64,000 nt of DNA from Bacteroidales bacterium UBA6192 (GCA_002422725.1 DITE01000056.1:4838-68837); one strand, 5' to 3'; positions 18,403 to 28,687 are shown, counted from the first letter of the stretch. Numbers and translations: made by a program. The notes: generated by a model from the letters alone, not told the origin.

Positions 18403-18971
18403 TTATGAAATCCATGAAATAAGCAAGGTTTTGTAAGATATTTTTATTTTCGTTATCGGGCAGTAGGTCAGATAAAATTTACCATCAGTGGATGGCATTT
18501 TCAGTTGTCCCAATTTATGGGACAACTCACTTCCCTCTACTTTTAGTTTCGTTTTTAAGGCGTTCCAGTATTTTCTGGGTCTTGGACTGCTGGTTAAAAT
18601 TTCAATTACATCAATAATCGAGAAAAACCACTTTTCCTGTTCTGCGTCCCAAGCAGTTCTCACTATTTTGTCGAGTTTCACATTAAAATTAATTTCCGCC
18701 TTCAATGCTCTAAACACCTTAATTATCGTGTCATTCGTTGCGCTGTTGGCACTGCTTTCAAGTTTTGAAATCTGAGCTTTTTGAACACCTATAAGTTGTC
18801 CAAGTTCTTCCTGGGTCAAGTTTCTTTCCGTCTGGCGGCCTTAATCATTTTTCCCAAAACGTCGATGCGAAGTTCATATTCGTATTCGTCACGTTCCTTC
18901 GTTCCAAACTTGCCGATAAACTTGTCCTTCATTTCAGCAAGCGTGTATGTCTTTATTTCTTTGGTTGTCAT
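18403..18971 (-). pseudogene. Frameshifted HigA-type XRE antitoxin joined to a truncated BRO-N segment
   Basis: An ATG at 18971 opens a frame (MTTKEIKTYTLAEMKDKF...) that stops at TGA near 18823. A shifted frame continues as NLTQEELGQLIG..., a normal XRE helix-turn-helix. Losing four bases from a GAAAGAAA stretch would explain it. After the antitoxin-like part (ending EINFNVKL) the frame runs directly into a BRO-N/DinD-like segment (KWFFSIIDVIEILT ... KMPSTDGKFYLT), which breaks off into unrelated residues. Both halves therefore look broken, and the hybrid probably arose by deletion. Bases 18405-18819 remain open as 138 residues. Confidence 0.6.
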
Positions 18972-18975
18972 CTGA

Positions 18976-19140
18976 TTACATCTTTTGCTTGTTGTCGAAA
19001 TACGTTTCTCTCAGTCGAAGCGCCCGCTCTATATCTTTTGCGGGATCTGTTGCCTTTTCCAATTGCCATAGTTTACCTTACAAGAAAAGGAGTTCGTTTA
19101 AGCGGAATTTCGTTCCGGGGCAGTTGACAAGGTAAAATCC
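18976..19140 (-). pseudogene. Remnant of a HigB/RelE-like toxin C-terminus
   Basis: The minus strand just before the XRE remnant reads ...FYLVNC..., RLNELLFL, an in-frame stop, then KATDPAKDIERALRLRETYF and a stop two bases before the antitoxin start region. This is the usual C-terminal pattern of HigB/phage-Gp49-like toxins (a KxT-P-K-I-ERA-R motif). Only the tail survives and it contains a stop. Order toxin-antitoxin fits higBA. It abuts the polyprenyl synthetase stop codon and so marks the right edge of the island. Confidence 0.45.
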
Positions 19141-19143
19141 TGT

Positions 19144-20121
19144 TTAATGCGTGCGGAAAAACAAATACTTTGCATAAGCGAGCAGGCTTGCTTTTTGTTC
19201 AGCCTCAACAGATAAACCATCGAGTGAAGCCAGCGCCTGTTCGTAATAGGATTCCATAACTTCCTCCACCTGGCGCTTTATATCCAACGCATCGAAAATG
19301 GCTTTGACTTCGGCCACCTTTTGCGTGGTTTTGCCTTGGTCTGTATCAGCAAACCACTCGATCAGTTTGTCTGCCTGTGTGGGTGAGGCCAGCTCATGGG
19401 CTTTCAGGTAGAGATAGGTCTTTTTGTTGGCAGCAATATCGCCACCTGTTTGTTTCCCGAACTTCTCCTGTTCGCCATACAAATCGAGCAGATCGTCCTT
19501 GATCTGAAACGCTATTCCCAGATCGATACCAAAATCGTATATTTTTCTGATATCGTCGGCCTTGGCTCTTGCACAAATGGCGCCGATTTCAAGACTTGCA
19601 CCGAGTAATACAGCCGTTTTCAGCCGTATCATGTGAATGTATTCAGGGATAGTTACCAGCTGTTGTGTCTCATAATTCATATCAAGTTGCTGCCCCTCAC
19701 AAACTTCAATGGCAGCCTTACTGAAAACACTCAGTACCTGTGGAACAAGCTCTGGATCAGTTTTCAAAGCATAACTATAAGCCAGGGCAAACATGGTGTC
19801 GCCAGCCAGGATTGCAATGTTGTCGTTCCATTTTTTATACACTGTTTCCAGTCCCCTGCGCAAAGGGGCTTTATCCATGATGTCGTCGTGAACCAGGGTA
19901 AAATTATGAAACACCTCAATGGATAAAGCAGGATAAATGGCCTTGTCGGTGTCGCCTCCAAAAAGATCGCATGCCAGCAATGTTAGCAGTGGCCTGAGTC
20001 GCTTGCCACCCTGATTCATGGTGTATTCGATGGGTTCGTAAAGCTCGGCCGGGCTTCGTTTGAGATCCAGCTCGCTGATAACCTGATTGATACTTTTCTG
20101 AAACAGATGGATTTTATCCAT
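19144..20121 (-). CDS. Polyprenyl (geranylgeranyl/farnesyl-type) diphosphate synthase
   Basis: 325 residues, the normal length. It shows the first Asp-rich motif DDIMD at 79-83 followed by LRRG, the GGKRLRP substrate motif at 38-44, and the second Asp-rich motif DDLLD at 209-213. It condenses isopentenyl diphosphate with allylic diphosphates for quinone or carrier-lipid precursors. Phe at position -5 from the first motif (Phe74) suggests a short-chain product (C15-C20), an inference. It lies 44 bases after rmlA and is probably co-transcribed with it and the RND gene. Confidence 0.9.
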   Translation of the reverse strand: MDKIHLFQKSINQVISELDLKRSPAELYEPIEYTMNQGGKRLRPLLTLLACDLFGGDTDKAIYPALSIEVFHNFTLVHDDIMDKAPLRRGLETVYKKWNDNIAILAGDTMFALAYSYALKTDPELVPQVLSVFSKAAIEVCEGQQLDMNYETQQLVTIPEYIHMIRLKTAVLLGASLEIGAICARAKADDIRKIYDFGIDLGIAFQIKDDLLDLYGEQEKFGKQTGGDIAANKKTYLYLKAHELASPTQADKLIEWFADTDQGKTTQKVAEVKAIFDALDIKRQVEEVMESYYEQALASLDGLSVEAEQKASLLAYAKYLFFRTH

Positions 20122-20165
20122 GAAGATTAGATTTTATGCATTGTTGGTAGTAACCATAACAAAGA

Positions 20166-21026
20166 TTACCGGATAAGGTTTACCAAATATTGTCCATAGC
20201 CACTTTTAAGCAAAGGCTGAGCCAGGGCAAGTAGCTGCTCTTTGCCGATAAAACCCTTGTTATAAGCAACTTCTTCGATACAGCCTACTTTAAGTCCTTG
20301 CCGGTTTTCGATCACCTCCACAAATTGTGAAGCTTCCAGCAAGGAAGAGAAAGTGCCTGTGTCGAGCCATGCCGTGCCACGTCCCAAAATACCAACTTTT
20401 AACAAGCCCTTATCCAGATAATAACGGTTTACATCAGTTATTTCGTATTCACCCCGGGCGCTAGGCTGAATGTTTCGGGCTACTTCAACTACTGAATTGT
20501 CGTAAAAATAAAGCCCGGGAACCGCATAATTCGATTTTGGTATCTTTGGTTTTTCTTCGATCGAAATGGCTCTGAGGTCTTTGTCAAACTCAACCACACC
20601 ATAACGTTCAGGATCCGACACATGGTAGGCAAATACAACTCCGCCTTCAGGGTTGCTGTTTTCGATCAGCAGTTGCTGCAAACCGCTGCCATAGAAAATA
20701 TTGTCGCCAAGGATAAGTGACACTTTATCGTTGCCGATAAACCGCTCACCGATCACAAAAGCCTGGGCCAAACCGTTTGGAACAGCCTGTTCTGCATAGG
20801 AAAACTCACAACCAAGCGACTCTCCGCTTCCGAGCAAACGCCTGAAGTGAGGCAAATCGGAGGGAGTCGAAATAATCAGGATTTCTTTGATCCCCGCCAT
20901 CATCAGTATCGACAATGGGTAGTATATCATGGGTTTGTCGTAAACAGGCATCAGCTGTTTGCTCACAGCCAAAGTCAATGGATGGAGACGGGTTCCTGAT
21001 CCACCTGCAAGTATAATTCCTTTCAT
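20166..21026 (-). CDS. rmlA: Glucose-1-phosphate thymidylyltransferase
   Basis: 286 residues, full length for RmlA/RfbA. The nucleotide-binding [11 protein letters not shown] is at 8-18, followed by [17 protein letters not shown] and the sugar-binding EEKP region. It makes dTDP-glucose from dTTP and glucose-1-phosphate, the first step towards dTDP-rhamnose for surface polysaccharides. No rmlB/C/D genes are nearby. It sits between the MMPL exporter gene and the polyprenyl synthetase on the same strand. Confidence 0.93.
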   Translation of the reverse strand: MKGIILAGGSGTRLHPLTLAVSKQLMPVYDKPMIYYPLSILMMAGIKEILIISTPSDLPHFRRLLGSGESLGCEFSYAEQAVPNGLAQAFVIGERFIGNDKVSLILGDNIFYGSGLQQLLIENSNPEGGVVFAYHVSDPERYGVVEFDKDLRAISIEEKPKIPKSNYAVPGLYFYDNSVVEVARNIQPSARGEYEITDVNRYYLDKGLLKVGILGRGTAWLDTGTFSSLLEASQFVEVIENRQGLKVGCIEEVAYNKGFIGKEQLLALAQPLLKSGYGQYLVNLIR

Positions 21027-21070
21027 AGTTTGCTGTTGTTTTTATGTAATGTTTACAATGATTTCTTTCA

Positions 21071-23473
21071 TCAACTTGATGCTGTGGGTTTAACGTCTTC
21101 AATCTCCAGATCATCCAGTTCAATATCGCCTTCCTCATCCAGAATCTCAAGTAAAGGCTCCTTAAAGGCTTTTGTCAGGATTCGTTTATCGAGTGTAAGC
21201 AAAAGCGAAGGAAGGATAAACAGATTGGACAGCATGGCTGTCAAAAGTGTGAACGATACCAGATAGCCCAGCGCTTCGGTCCCACCAAATGACGACAGAA
21301 TAAAAATGGCAAATCCAAAAAACAGGACAGCCGCTGAATAGATCATGCTGAAGCCTGTCTCGAGCAATGCTGCCAATACGGATTCCTTAATTTTCCAGTC
21401 ATTAATCAACAATTGCTGCCGGTAACGCGATAGAAAATGTATGGTGTTGTCGACGCTGATGCCGAGTGCAATGCTAAAGATCAAAATGGTGGATGGTTTG
21501 ATCGGGATTCCGGCATAGCCCATCATAGCCGCAGTCAATAACTGAGGGATAAGATTGGGAATAAGTGAAATAACGATCATTTTAAAGGAGGAAAAAGTGA
21601 GGGCCATCAACAGAGCAATGATAAACAAAGCCAGTAGCAGCGACATCATCAAATTATTAACCATATAATGGGTTCCCTTCAGGAATACCATGCTGCTGCC
21701 TGTTAAAGTAACCTCGTAGTCATCCTCCGGAAAAATCTGTTTGATCTTTGGTTCGAGGCTAAGCTGTATGCTGTCAATTTCGTTGGTGCCAATGTTAGCC
21801 ATTTGAACACTGATGCGGGTTATTTGCAAAGCAGTGTCCACAAAATTATTCATCAGCGTTCGTTTGTCGCTCTGCATCGAAGGAACATACGAAAGGATGA
21901 AATTGCGCTCCTGATTGTTGGGCAAATCATAATAGGCCGGATCGCCCCTAAAAAAAGCCTGTCGTGAAAATTTCACTACTTCGACAATTGACAGCGGCTT
22001 GCTGAACTGGGGATACTGTGCCAGACTATCCTGCAAGGCCTCAAGCTTCTGAAGGGTAGCTGTACGCAATATGCCTTTTTTCTTTTTCGTATCAACGGTA
22101 ATTTCAAACGGCATAACCCCTTTGAAATGGTTTTCGAAAAACATCAGATCCTTATACATCTTGTCCTTCTTCGAAATATCATCGACCACTTTTCCGGTTG
22201 TTTTCAACCTCATTAAACCACCCACAGCTATCACAAGCAAGCTGATGGTAATGATGTAAACCTTGGTGCGGTGATTCAAAACCACCCAAACCACTTTCTT
22301 AAGCAGGGTGTTCACTCCGCCTTTTTCCAGATGCTGCACATGGCGGGGTTTGGGCTCGGGCAGGTAACTGAAGACAATCGGAATCAGAAACAAGCTAAGC
22401 AGATAGGCTACCATGATGTTGATTGAAGCTACAACACCAAACTCAACAAGCAATTCGTTTCCGGTAACAATAAACGCGGCAAAACCGGCAGCAGTTGTGG
22501 CATTGGTGAGAAAGTTGGCGGCACCAATTCTTCTTATTGTCCTGGCCAGTGCCTTGATCTTATTGCCATGAATCGAGAACTCATTATAGTATTTGTTGAG
22601 CAGAAAAATGGAGTTTTCAACACCGATTACGATCAGCAAGGGCGGCATTATACCCGTAAGAATGGTAATTTTATATCCCAGAAGAGCTACAGTTCCAAAC
22701 AGGATGATGACTGTTGTTATGACGATGAGAATAATAAAAAATACGGTTCGGAACGACCTGAAAAAAACAAACAATATGACAGAAGCAATGATCAGCGACA
22801 GGAATACGAAAAGGATCATCTCGTGCTGAATCATCTCAGAGGTCAAAGTTCTGATGTAAGGCAGACCCGAAAAGTGCAGTTCAACATCAAAATCTGTGGC
22901 AAATTTGTCCAGTTCATCCGTGATTTCATGCACCAGAGCAACCCGGTTTTTTGTGTTGAGCACATTTTTATCCAGGGTGATCATCATCATGCTCACATTG
23001 GTTTCCTTATTAAACAACAGTCCATCGTAAAATGGAAGGTCATAAATAAGGGTTTTGAGCGAATCGAGCTCATGCTGTGTCCCGGGGAGCTGTTTCACCA
23101 CCGGAACAAAATCAAACTTCTTCAGGCTGTCGTTTCTTACCAGATGAAACATTCTGCCCACCGAAACAACCTCTTCCACCCCACTAATTTTGCGAACACG
23201 CTGGGTGAGTTCAAACCAGGCATTGAAATGCTCCAGTTCAAATAATTTATCATCGGCCAGACCAACAAACATAACGCTGCCATCCTGCCCAAACTGCTCT
23301 CTGAACTTTTCGTAAACGATGATGGTTGAATCGGTCGAAGGCAACATCCGGGCCATCTCATAGCTCATGTGCACTTTTGTTCCCTGCCAGGCCATCAGCC
23401 CGGTGATCAAGCCAAAAAATATCAGGTTAGCCAGCCTGTTTCTGAGAATCAATCTTACAATAAAAGTCCACAT
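21071..23473 (-). CDS. RND/MMPL-family membrane exporter
   Basis: 800 residues with the RND repeat: an N-terminal transmembrane helix, a large periplasmic loop, a block of about five helices (about 210-360), a second helix and periplasmic loop (about 400-600), and a second helix block (about 620-770). The C-terminal tail is acidic (Glu/Asp-rich). It resembles MMPL/HpnN-like hydrophobe exporters rather than AcrB (too short for AcrB). The substrate is unknown; lipids or hopanoid-like molecules are plausible. Head of a three-gene group with rmlA and the polyprenyl synthetase. Confidence 0.82.
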   Translation of the reverse strand: MWTFIVRLILRNRLANLIFFGLITGLMAWQGTKVHMSYEMARMLPSTDSTIIVYEKFREQFGQDGSVMFVGLADDKLFELEHFNAWFELTQRVRKISGVEEVVSVGRMFHLVRNDSLKKFDFVPVVKQLPGTQHELDSLKTLIYDLPFYDGLLFNKETNVSMMMITLDKNVLNTKNRVALVHEITDELDKFATDFDVELHFSGLPYIRTLTSEMIQHEMILFVFLSLIIASVILFVFFRSFRTVFFIILIVITTVIILFGTVALLGYKITILTGIMPPLLIVIGVENSIFLLNKYYNEFSIHGNKIKALARTIRRIGAANFLTNATTAAGFAAFIVTGNELLVEFGVVASINIMVAYLLSLFLIPIVFSYLPEPKPRHVQHLEKGGVNTLLKKVVWVVLNHRTKVYIITISLLVIAVGGLMRLKTTGKVVDDISKKDKMYKDLMFFENHFKGVMPFEITVDTKKKKGILRTATLQKLEALQDSLAQYPQFSKPLSIVEVVKFSRQAFFRGDPAYYDLPNNQERNFILSYVPSMQSDKRTLMNNFVDTALQITRISVQMANIGTNEIDSIQLSLEPKIKQIFPEDDYEVTLTGSSMVFLKGTHYMVNNLMMSLLLALFIIALLMALTFSSFKMIVISLIPNLIPQLLTAAMMGYAGIPIKPSTILIFSIALGISVDNTIHFLSRYRQQLLINDWKIKESVLAALLETGFSMIYSAAVLFFGFAIFILSSFGGTEALGYLVSFTLLTAMLSNLFILPSLLLTLDKRILTKAFKEPLLEILDEEGDIELDDLEIEDVKPTASS

Positions 23474-23573
23474 GAGAAGGCAAGTTGTTTAGGCTGAATG
23501 CGGCAATAAACCGTTAAATCCTAAATTAGGGACCGAAATTAAGATAATAATTGCAAATATGAAAAACTGGTGC

Positions 23574-23581
23574 GAAATTTG
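23574..23581 (+). promoter_or_regulatory. Possible -7 box for the lipoprotein gene
   Basis: GAAATTTG (one mismatch to TAnnTTTG) follows a TTG at 23551-23553 by 20 bases, the spacing of Bacteroidota -33/-7 promoters. Weak evidence. Confidence 0.22.
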
Positions 23582-23616
23582 TTTGTTCTTAACCCAAAAA
23601 CTTAACCCTAAATCCC

Positions 23617-24807
23617 ATGAACAAGCCGTTTAAATCTGACATTTTCCCTATGATCAAAGTCTTATTTATTTTGCTGATATTCATCCTGGTATCTTGCAAT
23701 CCTACAGGCCAGCTTATCAAGAAGGAACAATATGACAGGGCGATTGAAAAACTGACAATTAAGATGCGTGATGGTAAAGCGAGCGAAAAACAACTTGCTC
23801 AGCTAAAACAAGCGTATCACACTGCCAACCAATTGGACCATGACAGGGTTATGCTGCTGCGCAAATCGGGACAGCCCGATATCTGGCATGAAGTTTATGA
23901 CTGCTATAAACGTATTTATGACCGGCAACAGCGGATCAAAACAATTCCGGAATCATTTCGTCAAAAAATTGATTTTAAACCACTTGATATTGAAAATGAT
24001 TTGGCTGCAGCAAAATCAAAGGCGCAGACCTATTTGTTTGCATCGGCTGAGAAATTGCTGAAAACAAAGAACAGAACCGACGCCCGTCAGGCATATAACA
24101 TCTTGCTGGAACTCAGCAAACTTGGCCACTATGATGGAATGGATGCCATGATGCGAAGGGCCTTGCTTCAGGGAACAAACCAGGTACTCCTTACTTTTAG
24201 AAATGAGCTCAGGATAGAGCTTCCTGAAGATTTTGAATCGAAGCTGATGGGATTTAATCTATCGAAGACAGACTTTGTTCAGTACGATTTCGAGGCTGCA
24301 GACAACAAAGTATATGACTATACCATTAACATCATCATCAATGAAATAGTTCCAACACCTGAGCGAATCGAAACACGCTCTTTTGTTGAAAAAGCAGAGA
24401 TTGAGTCAGGCACCAAACCACTCCGCGACGAACAGGGACAAATTGTTCTTGATAGCCTCGGAAAAGTAATCGAAGTGGCTGACTACAAAACAGTTGAAGC
24501 CATCGTGAACGAAACTGTTCAACACAAGACATTAACCGTCAATGGCAAAGTTGAATACGTGAATATGCTGAGCAACAGGCGTGAACTCACTACACCCATT
24601 TCAGCCACGATGAAGTTTAGAAACGCCTATGCTGTTGTTAACGGCGACCTGAAAGCGATCAGTACCGAAACACGCAAGATGATGCAAAACAGAGCCTTAC
24701 CCTTTCCTTCGGACTATATGATGGTAAGAGATGCTGCTGAACCTCTTAGAGAGGTGGTTAAAGATATTATCTGGAAAGAGAAAAGAATTGTATCGAAAAG
24801 CGAATAA
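23617..24807 (+). CDS. Predicted lipoprotein of unknown function
   Basis: 396 residues from the first ATG. A second in-frame ATG at 23650 gives a more compact signal peptide (MIKVLFILLIFILVSC), and Cys of ILVSC would be the lipidated residue, so 23650 may be the true start. The rest is soluble: an N-terminal helical region resembling TPR-like repeats (about 25-160) and a C-terminal mixed domain with the repeated theme of Thr-Val-Glu-rich strands. I do not recognise the family. It is followed after one base by the dehydrogenase gene, so the two are an operon. Confidence 0.72.
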   Translation: MNKPFKSDIFPMIKVLFILLIFILVSCNPTGQLIKKEQYDRAIEKLTIKMRDGKASEKQLAQLKQAYHTANQLDHDRVMLLRKSGQPDIWHEVYDCYKRIYDRQQRIKTIPESFRQKIDFKPLDIENDLAAAKSKAQTYLFASAEKLLKTKNRTDARQAYNILLELSKLGHYDGMDAMMRRALLQGTNQVLLTFRNELRIELPEDFESKLMGFNLSKTDFVQYDFEAADNKVYDYTINIIINEIVPTPERIETRSFVEKAEIESGTKPLRDEQGQIVLDSLGKVIEVADYKTVEAIVNETVQHKTLTVNGKVEYVNMLSNRRELTTPISATMKFRNAYAVVNGDLKAISTETRKMMQNRALPFPSDYMMVRDAAEPLREVVKDIIWKEKRIVSKSE

Positions 24808-24808
24808 G

Positions 24809-25768
24809 ATGCATTTAGGGAAGGTTTTAATGATCGATACGGCTCATCCTCATCTGGAGGAGTCGTTGGGAAAAATGGGTTTTGCCTGCCATCATTTTCC
24901 CGATGCAATGCTCGACGACTATATACGCATTGCACCTGAATACACAGGGTTTATCGTGCGAAGCAAGATTCAGCTTGATGCCAAAATACTTCCGTTTGCC
25001 AAACAATTGAAATTCATCGGACGTGTAGGAGCCGGCATGGAAAACATTGATGTGAATCTTGCTCATTCACTGGGTATTACCTGCCTGAATGCTCCCGAAG
25101 GGAACCGCGATGCCGTTGGTGAGCAGGCAATAGGTATGTTACTCGCCCTGATGAATAACCTGATGATTGCCGACCCACAGGTTCGAAAAGGGATTTGGAA
25201 AAGGGAAGAAAACAGGGGATTTGAGATCAAAGGCAAAACGGTTGCGCTCATCGGGTATGGAAATACGGGCGGGGCATTTGCCCGCAAACTATCCGGTTTT
25301 GAAGCCAGAATTATTGCTTACGACAAATACAAAAAGGGTTTTTCGGATCAGTTTGTTGACGAAAAGGATATGGAAACTGTTTATCGCGAGGCGGATATAC
25401 TCAGTTTGCATATTCCCCTAACGCATGAAACCACCAATCTGATTCAAGAAACCTATCTGAAACAGTTCAGCAAGCCAATATGGCTTATAAACACCTCGAG
25501 GGGTGGAGTGGTTAACACGGCCCATTTGATGCAGGCCATCGATCAGGGAATCGTTCAGGGAGCCTGTCTTGATGTGCTGGAATATGAAAAATTTTCGTTC
25601 GAAGATATTTCTCAGCAGCAATTGCCCGAAGCTTTTTCGGAGCTTATCCGCTCACAAAAAGTGATATTAAGTCCACACATTGCCGGATGGACTCATGAAT
25701 CGAACTTTAGAATGGCTGAAGTGCTGGCGACAAAAATTGCGGGTCTCTTCAACATCAGCCACTACTAG
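24809..25768 (+). CDS. D-2-hydroxyacid dehydrogenase (phosphoglycerate-dehydrogenase-like)
   Basis: 319 residues. The NAD-binding motif GYGNTGG is at 149-155. The catalytic set is visible: Arg231 in NTSRGG, a Glu near 260 after ACLDVLE, and His290 in SPHIAGW. It reduces or oxidises a 2-keto/2-hydroxy acid with NAD(H). It lacks the ACT domain of long SerA enzymes, so the exact substrate is open. I took the ATG at 24809 rather than an upstream in-frame ATG, since the catalytic domain starts there and the preceding gene ends at 24807. It overlaps the amylomaltase 3' end convergently by four bases. Confidence 0.85.
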   Translation: MHLGKVLMIDTAHPHLEESLGKMGFACHHFPDAMLDDYIRIAPEYTGFIVRSKIQLDAKILPFAKQLKFIGRVGAGMENIDVNLAHSLGITCLNAPEGNRDAVGEQAIGMLLALMNNLMIADPQVRKGIWKREENRGFEIKGKTVALIGYGNTGGAFARKLSGFEARIIAYDKYKKGFSDQFVDEKDMETVYREADILSLHIPLTHETTNLIQETYLKQFSKPIWLINTSRGGVVNTAHLMQAIDQGIVQGACLDVLEYEKFSFEDISQQQLPEAFSELIRSQKVILSPHIAGWTHESNFRMAEVLATKIAGLFNISHY

Positions 25769-28473
25769 TCGGCATCCCTGCCCGATATGTGAATCATGCC
25801 TCTGATCAGCTCATTAAAATCAGTAGCCTGAAGCAATTCTTCCAATGACAGTATCATCCGGTATCGCCATTTGTTTTCGGGATTGCTGGGCACATTGATT
25901 CTTTCCTTGTCCGTTTGATCCCATCTCATATTGCCATCCATGGCAATCAAATCCTGTATGGGAAAGATGGTCCACATGGCAGGTGAATGCAGGTGCTGGT
26001 TCACGATTTCGCGACAAAGCCAGGGTTCGGCATAAAATGGTGCCAGGTCGTTGTGCCCCAGCATAGTCCGGTAAAACCGCTGTGTTTTTTCGCGGTCCTC
26101 TTCCCACCATCCCCTCACTGTCGACATATCATGTGTCGAGGTGGTGCAAACACTCAGGTATGGGGCATCGGAGGGATGACTAAACTCAATTTTCGGGTTC
26201 TTTGGCATGCGCTGAATCTCCAGACTGAGTATGTTCAGCCTTGCCATGACTTCGGGAACCGATTCAGGAATCATCCCAAGGTCTTCGCCACACACCAGCA
26301 TATTGCTTGCTTTAACGATGCCGGGAAGTTTGTTCATGGCCTGTTGTTTCCAAAACTCATCATGGCGGCGGTAGAAAAAGTGAATGTACAAATCATTCAT
26401 TTTGTTGCGGCCATGTGAATCAAGCTCACGATAGGTGTAAGTGTAGTGCAGGGCAATGCGCGGATGATATGCCGGGGTTTCGCTGTAAGGATCACGGATG
26501 AACAATACCTCATCCAGCAGACCCATCAGGCCATCGCGAATCATGACTTCCTTGAGGGTAATGTTGCGTGTTTCGCCTTCGGGAGTGAAATGTGATTGAA
26601 TTTTCTTTTGGTTATCGTATTCCGGTTTCAGTTCAAAAACGTTGTATTCCAGTTCGTTGAGATATTTCAAACGAACTTCATCGGCAAAATCACCAAAAAA
26701 GTCTCTCAAGAAATGGCCCCTGATATACGGTTTCACCATCCTGTCGTAATCAAACCAAAGTCCGCGGCTTTCGATCTCGGAGGCTGACATGGGCAAGCCC
26801 GGTTTGAAATAGCCCAACAGACCATGTAAAGCAGTCTGGGGGATCTCCCAGATGCGGAAAAACCCAAGGATATGGTCGATGCGATAAGCATCAAAATATT
26901 GCTCCATCATTTTTAACCGACCTTTCCACCATGAATAGCCGTCCCTGGCCATCTCGTCCCAGTTATAGGTCGGGAAACCCCAGTTTTGTCCCATGATGGC
27001 AAAATCGTCGGGAGGTGCACCCGCCTGACCATGGAGATTAAATAATTTCGGCTCGGTCCAGGCTTCAATGCTGTCGGGACTGATTCCAATAGGGATATCG
27101 CCTTTGAGGCCGATACGGTTTTCATGGGCATATTCTACTGCTTCGCGAAGTTGAATATCAAGGTGATACTGAATAAAATAGTGCACCGCTATATGTTCAT
27201 GAAAATCCTGTTTCGGATGGGTGAGCTCGGCAATTTTTTCGCTGTCATAATCCGCATAACCCTCCCAAAGCCTGAAATTGCTTGTTTTGTACTGATCTCT
27301 TAAATAACAGAATGCAGCATAAGGAACAAGCCATTCTTCATTGTTGCGAAAAAAGTCCTTATACAATTTTGTTTTGCTCACTTTGGACCAGTTTTGATCG
27401 AAAATAAGTTTGAAATATCGGGCTTTAGCTTTTGTAACCTCAACATAATCAACATGAGAAAGCTCGTTCAGGGATCGGCGTTTCTGTTCAAACTCGTCCA
27501 TGATGTTCCGGTCGTTGAGCTTACCCAGCTTTTCCAGGTTCAGGTACATCGGGTGCAATGCCTTTACTGAAATTGACTTGTAAGGATATGAGTCGAGCCA
27601 TGAATGGGTTGCAACAGTTTCGTTCACAGGCAGAATCTGAATAATTTTTATGCCTGTTTGTTTGCACCAGTCAACCAGTTTTTTCAGGTCGCTGAATTCG
27701 CCCACACCAAAGCTTTCGCGGGTGCGCAGCGAGAAAACGGGTATGGCCACCCCGGCTCCTTTCCAGTCGCCAAAAGGATAGCGGAAGTTTTTATCGTGCT
27801 GAACAATCAGGGCGTTATCTCCTTCCGGCTCATCCAGACTTAGCTCCCTGTCGAAACCTTCTTCCCAGGTGACAATATTATTTGTTGACAACTCAACGAT
27901 GACATATTTATACCGCAAGTGGCCAATCCCCTGATCGAGACAAATATCAATCTGCCAGTAAGGGAAAAACTCATTGCTCATGATCACCGGCTTTGACCAA
28001 CGGCCAAGCCGGTCAAGATTACCTATAATTCCCAAAGCAAAGCCGGGCGCCACGCGTGGTGCAGCCATATTGAACCTTACCACCGAATTGCTGAACAAAT
28101 CAGGCTCGAAAGGAATCGTCCCGGATGGTTTCATCATTACCTCAGTAAACACTTTCGACATTAAAACCCGGGCAGGATCGAATTCAGACTGCCAGGTGTC
28201 GCGTATAATGAAGTTCTGGCGCTTATCGGGTCGGGCTATCCTGTCCGTGCCAGGCTCCCAGTGTTTATGTCCATGCTGGTCAGATAAGAGGTATTTATAG
28301 TGAAATGATTCCAGGTTGTCAATCATGATTTCGGCCTTCCAGAGATCATGGCCGGCATATTGCATCTGAATACAGGATTGATCATTCCAATTGCCAAGAA
28401 ATCCGGCACTTCCCGACAAGCAGACAGTCTGTCCCCATTCACTTTTGTAATAAAGGTAGAAGATGAGTTTCAT
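25765..28473 (-). CDS. malQ: 4-alpha-glucanotransferase with N-terminal CBM20 starch-binding domains
   Basis: 902 residues. Two CBM20-like starch-binding domains (about 1-110 and 125-235) precede a GH77 domain (about 250-890). Characteristic stretches are ESFGVGEFSDLK, FDAYRIDHILGFFRIWEIP (containing the nucleophile Asp), CGEDLGMIP (acid/base Glu) and a THDM motif. This architecture is like plant DPE2 and other Bacteroidota amylomaltases. It transfers glucan units in maltodextrin/glycogen metabolism in the cytosol; no signal peptide is seen. Monocistronic, convergent with the dehydrogenase. Confidence 0.92.
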   Translation of the reverse strand: MKLIFYLYYKSEWGQTVCLSGSAGFLGNWNDQSCIQMQYAGHDLWKAEIMIDNLESFHYKYLLSDQHGHKHWEPGTDRIARPDKRQNFIIRDTWQSEFDPARVLMSKVFTEVMMKPSGTIPFEPDLFSNSVVRFNMAAPRVAPGFALGIIGNLDRLGRWSKPVIMSNEFFPYWQIDICLDQGIGHLRYKYVIVELSTNNIVTWEEGFDRELSLDEPEGDNALIVQHDKNFRYPFGDWKGAGVAIPVFSLRTRESFGVGEFSDLKKLVDWCKQTGIKIIQILPVNETVATHSWLDSYPYKSISVKALHPMYLNLEKLGKLNDRNIMDEFEQKRRSLNELSHVDYVEVTKAKARYFKLIFDQNWSKVSKTKLYKDFFRNNEEWLVPYAAFCYLRDQYKTSNFRLWEGYADYDSEKIAELTHPKQDFHEHIAVHYFIQYHLDIQLREAVEYAHENRIGLKGDIPIGISPDSIEAWTEPKLFNLHGQAGAPPDDFAIMGQNWGFPTYNWDEMARDGYSWWKGRLKMMEQYFDAYRIDHILGFFRIWEIPQTALHGLLGYFKPGLPMSASEIESRGLWFDYDRMVKPYIRGHFLRDFFGDFADEVRLKYLNELEYNVFELKPEYDNQKKIQSHFTPEGETRNITLKEVMIRDGLMGLLDEVLFIRDPYSETPAYHPRIALHYTYTYRELDSHGRNKMNDLYIHFFYRRHDEFWKQQAMNKLPGIVKASNMLVCGEDLGMIPESVPEVMARLNILSLEIQRMPKNPKIEFSHPSDAPYLSVCTTSTHDMSTVRGWWEEDREKTQRFYRTMLGHNDLAPFYAEPWLCREIVNQHLHSPAMWTIFPIQDLIAMDGNMRWDQTDKERINVPSNPENKWRYRMILSLEELLQATDFNELIRGMIHISGRDAD

Positions 28474-28687
28474 TGCAGTAATTTTTGAAGTTTCATTCCA
28501 AATGAGAAAGATGCGTTATTGTTTATCCTTTCGAATATCTGATATGCAAATTTACATCACCTGTGATGAAGATCGACAAAGAATTATTTATTAATTGAAC
28601 AGCTTGGTTCATTCATGATCAATCCCCTGCCGGAGTGGATTTAGGCATCAGCTCCCTGTCAATATTGAGTTTATGTACAGTGAAGTA

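Noticed and set aside
22568..23245. 225-residue plus-strand frame
   Set aside because: Antisense shadow of the RND/MMPL gene; very biased His/Gln/Asn composition and no domain.
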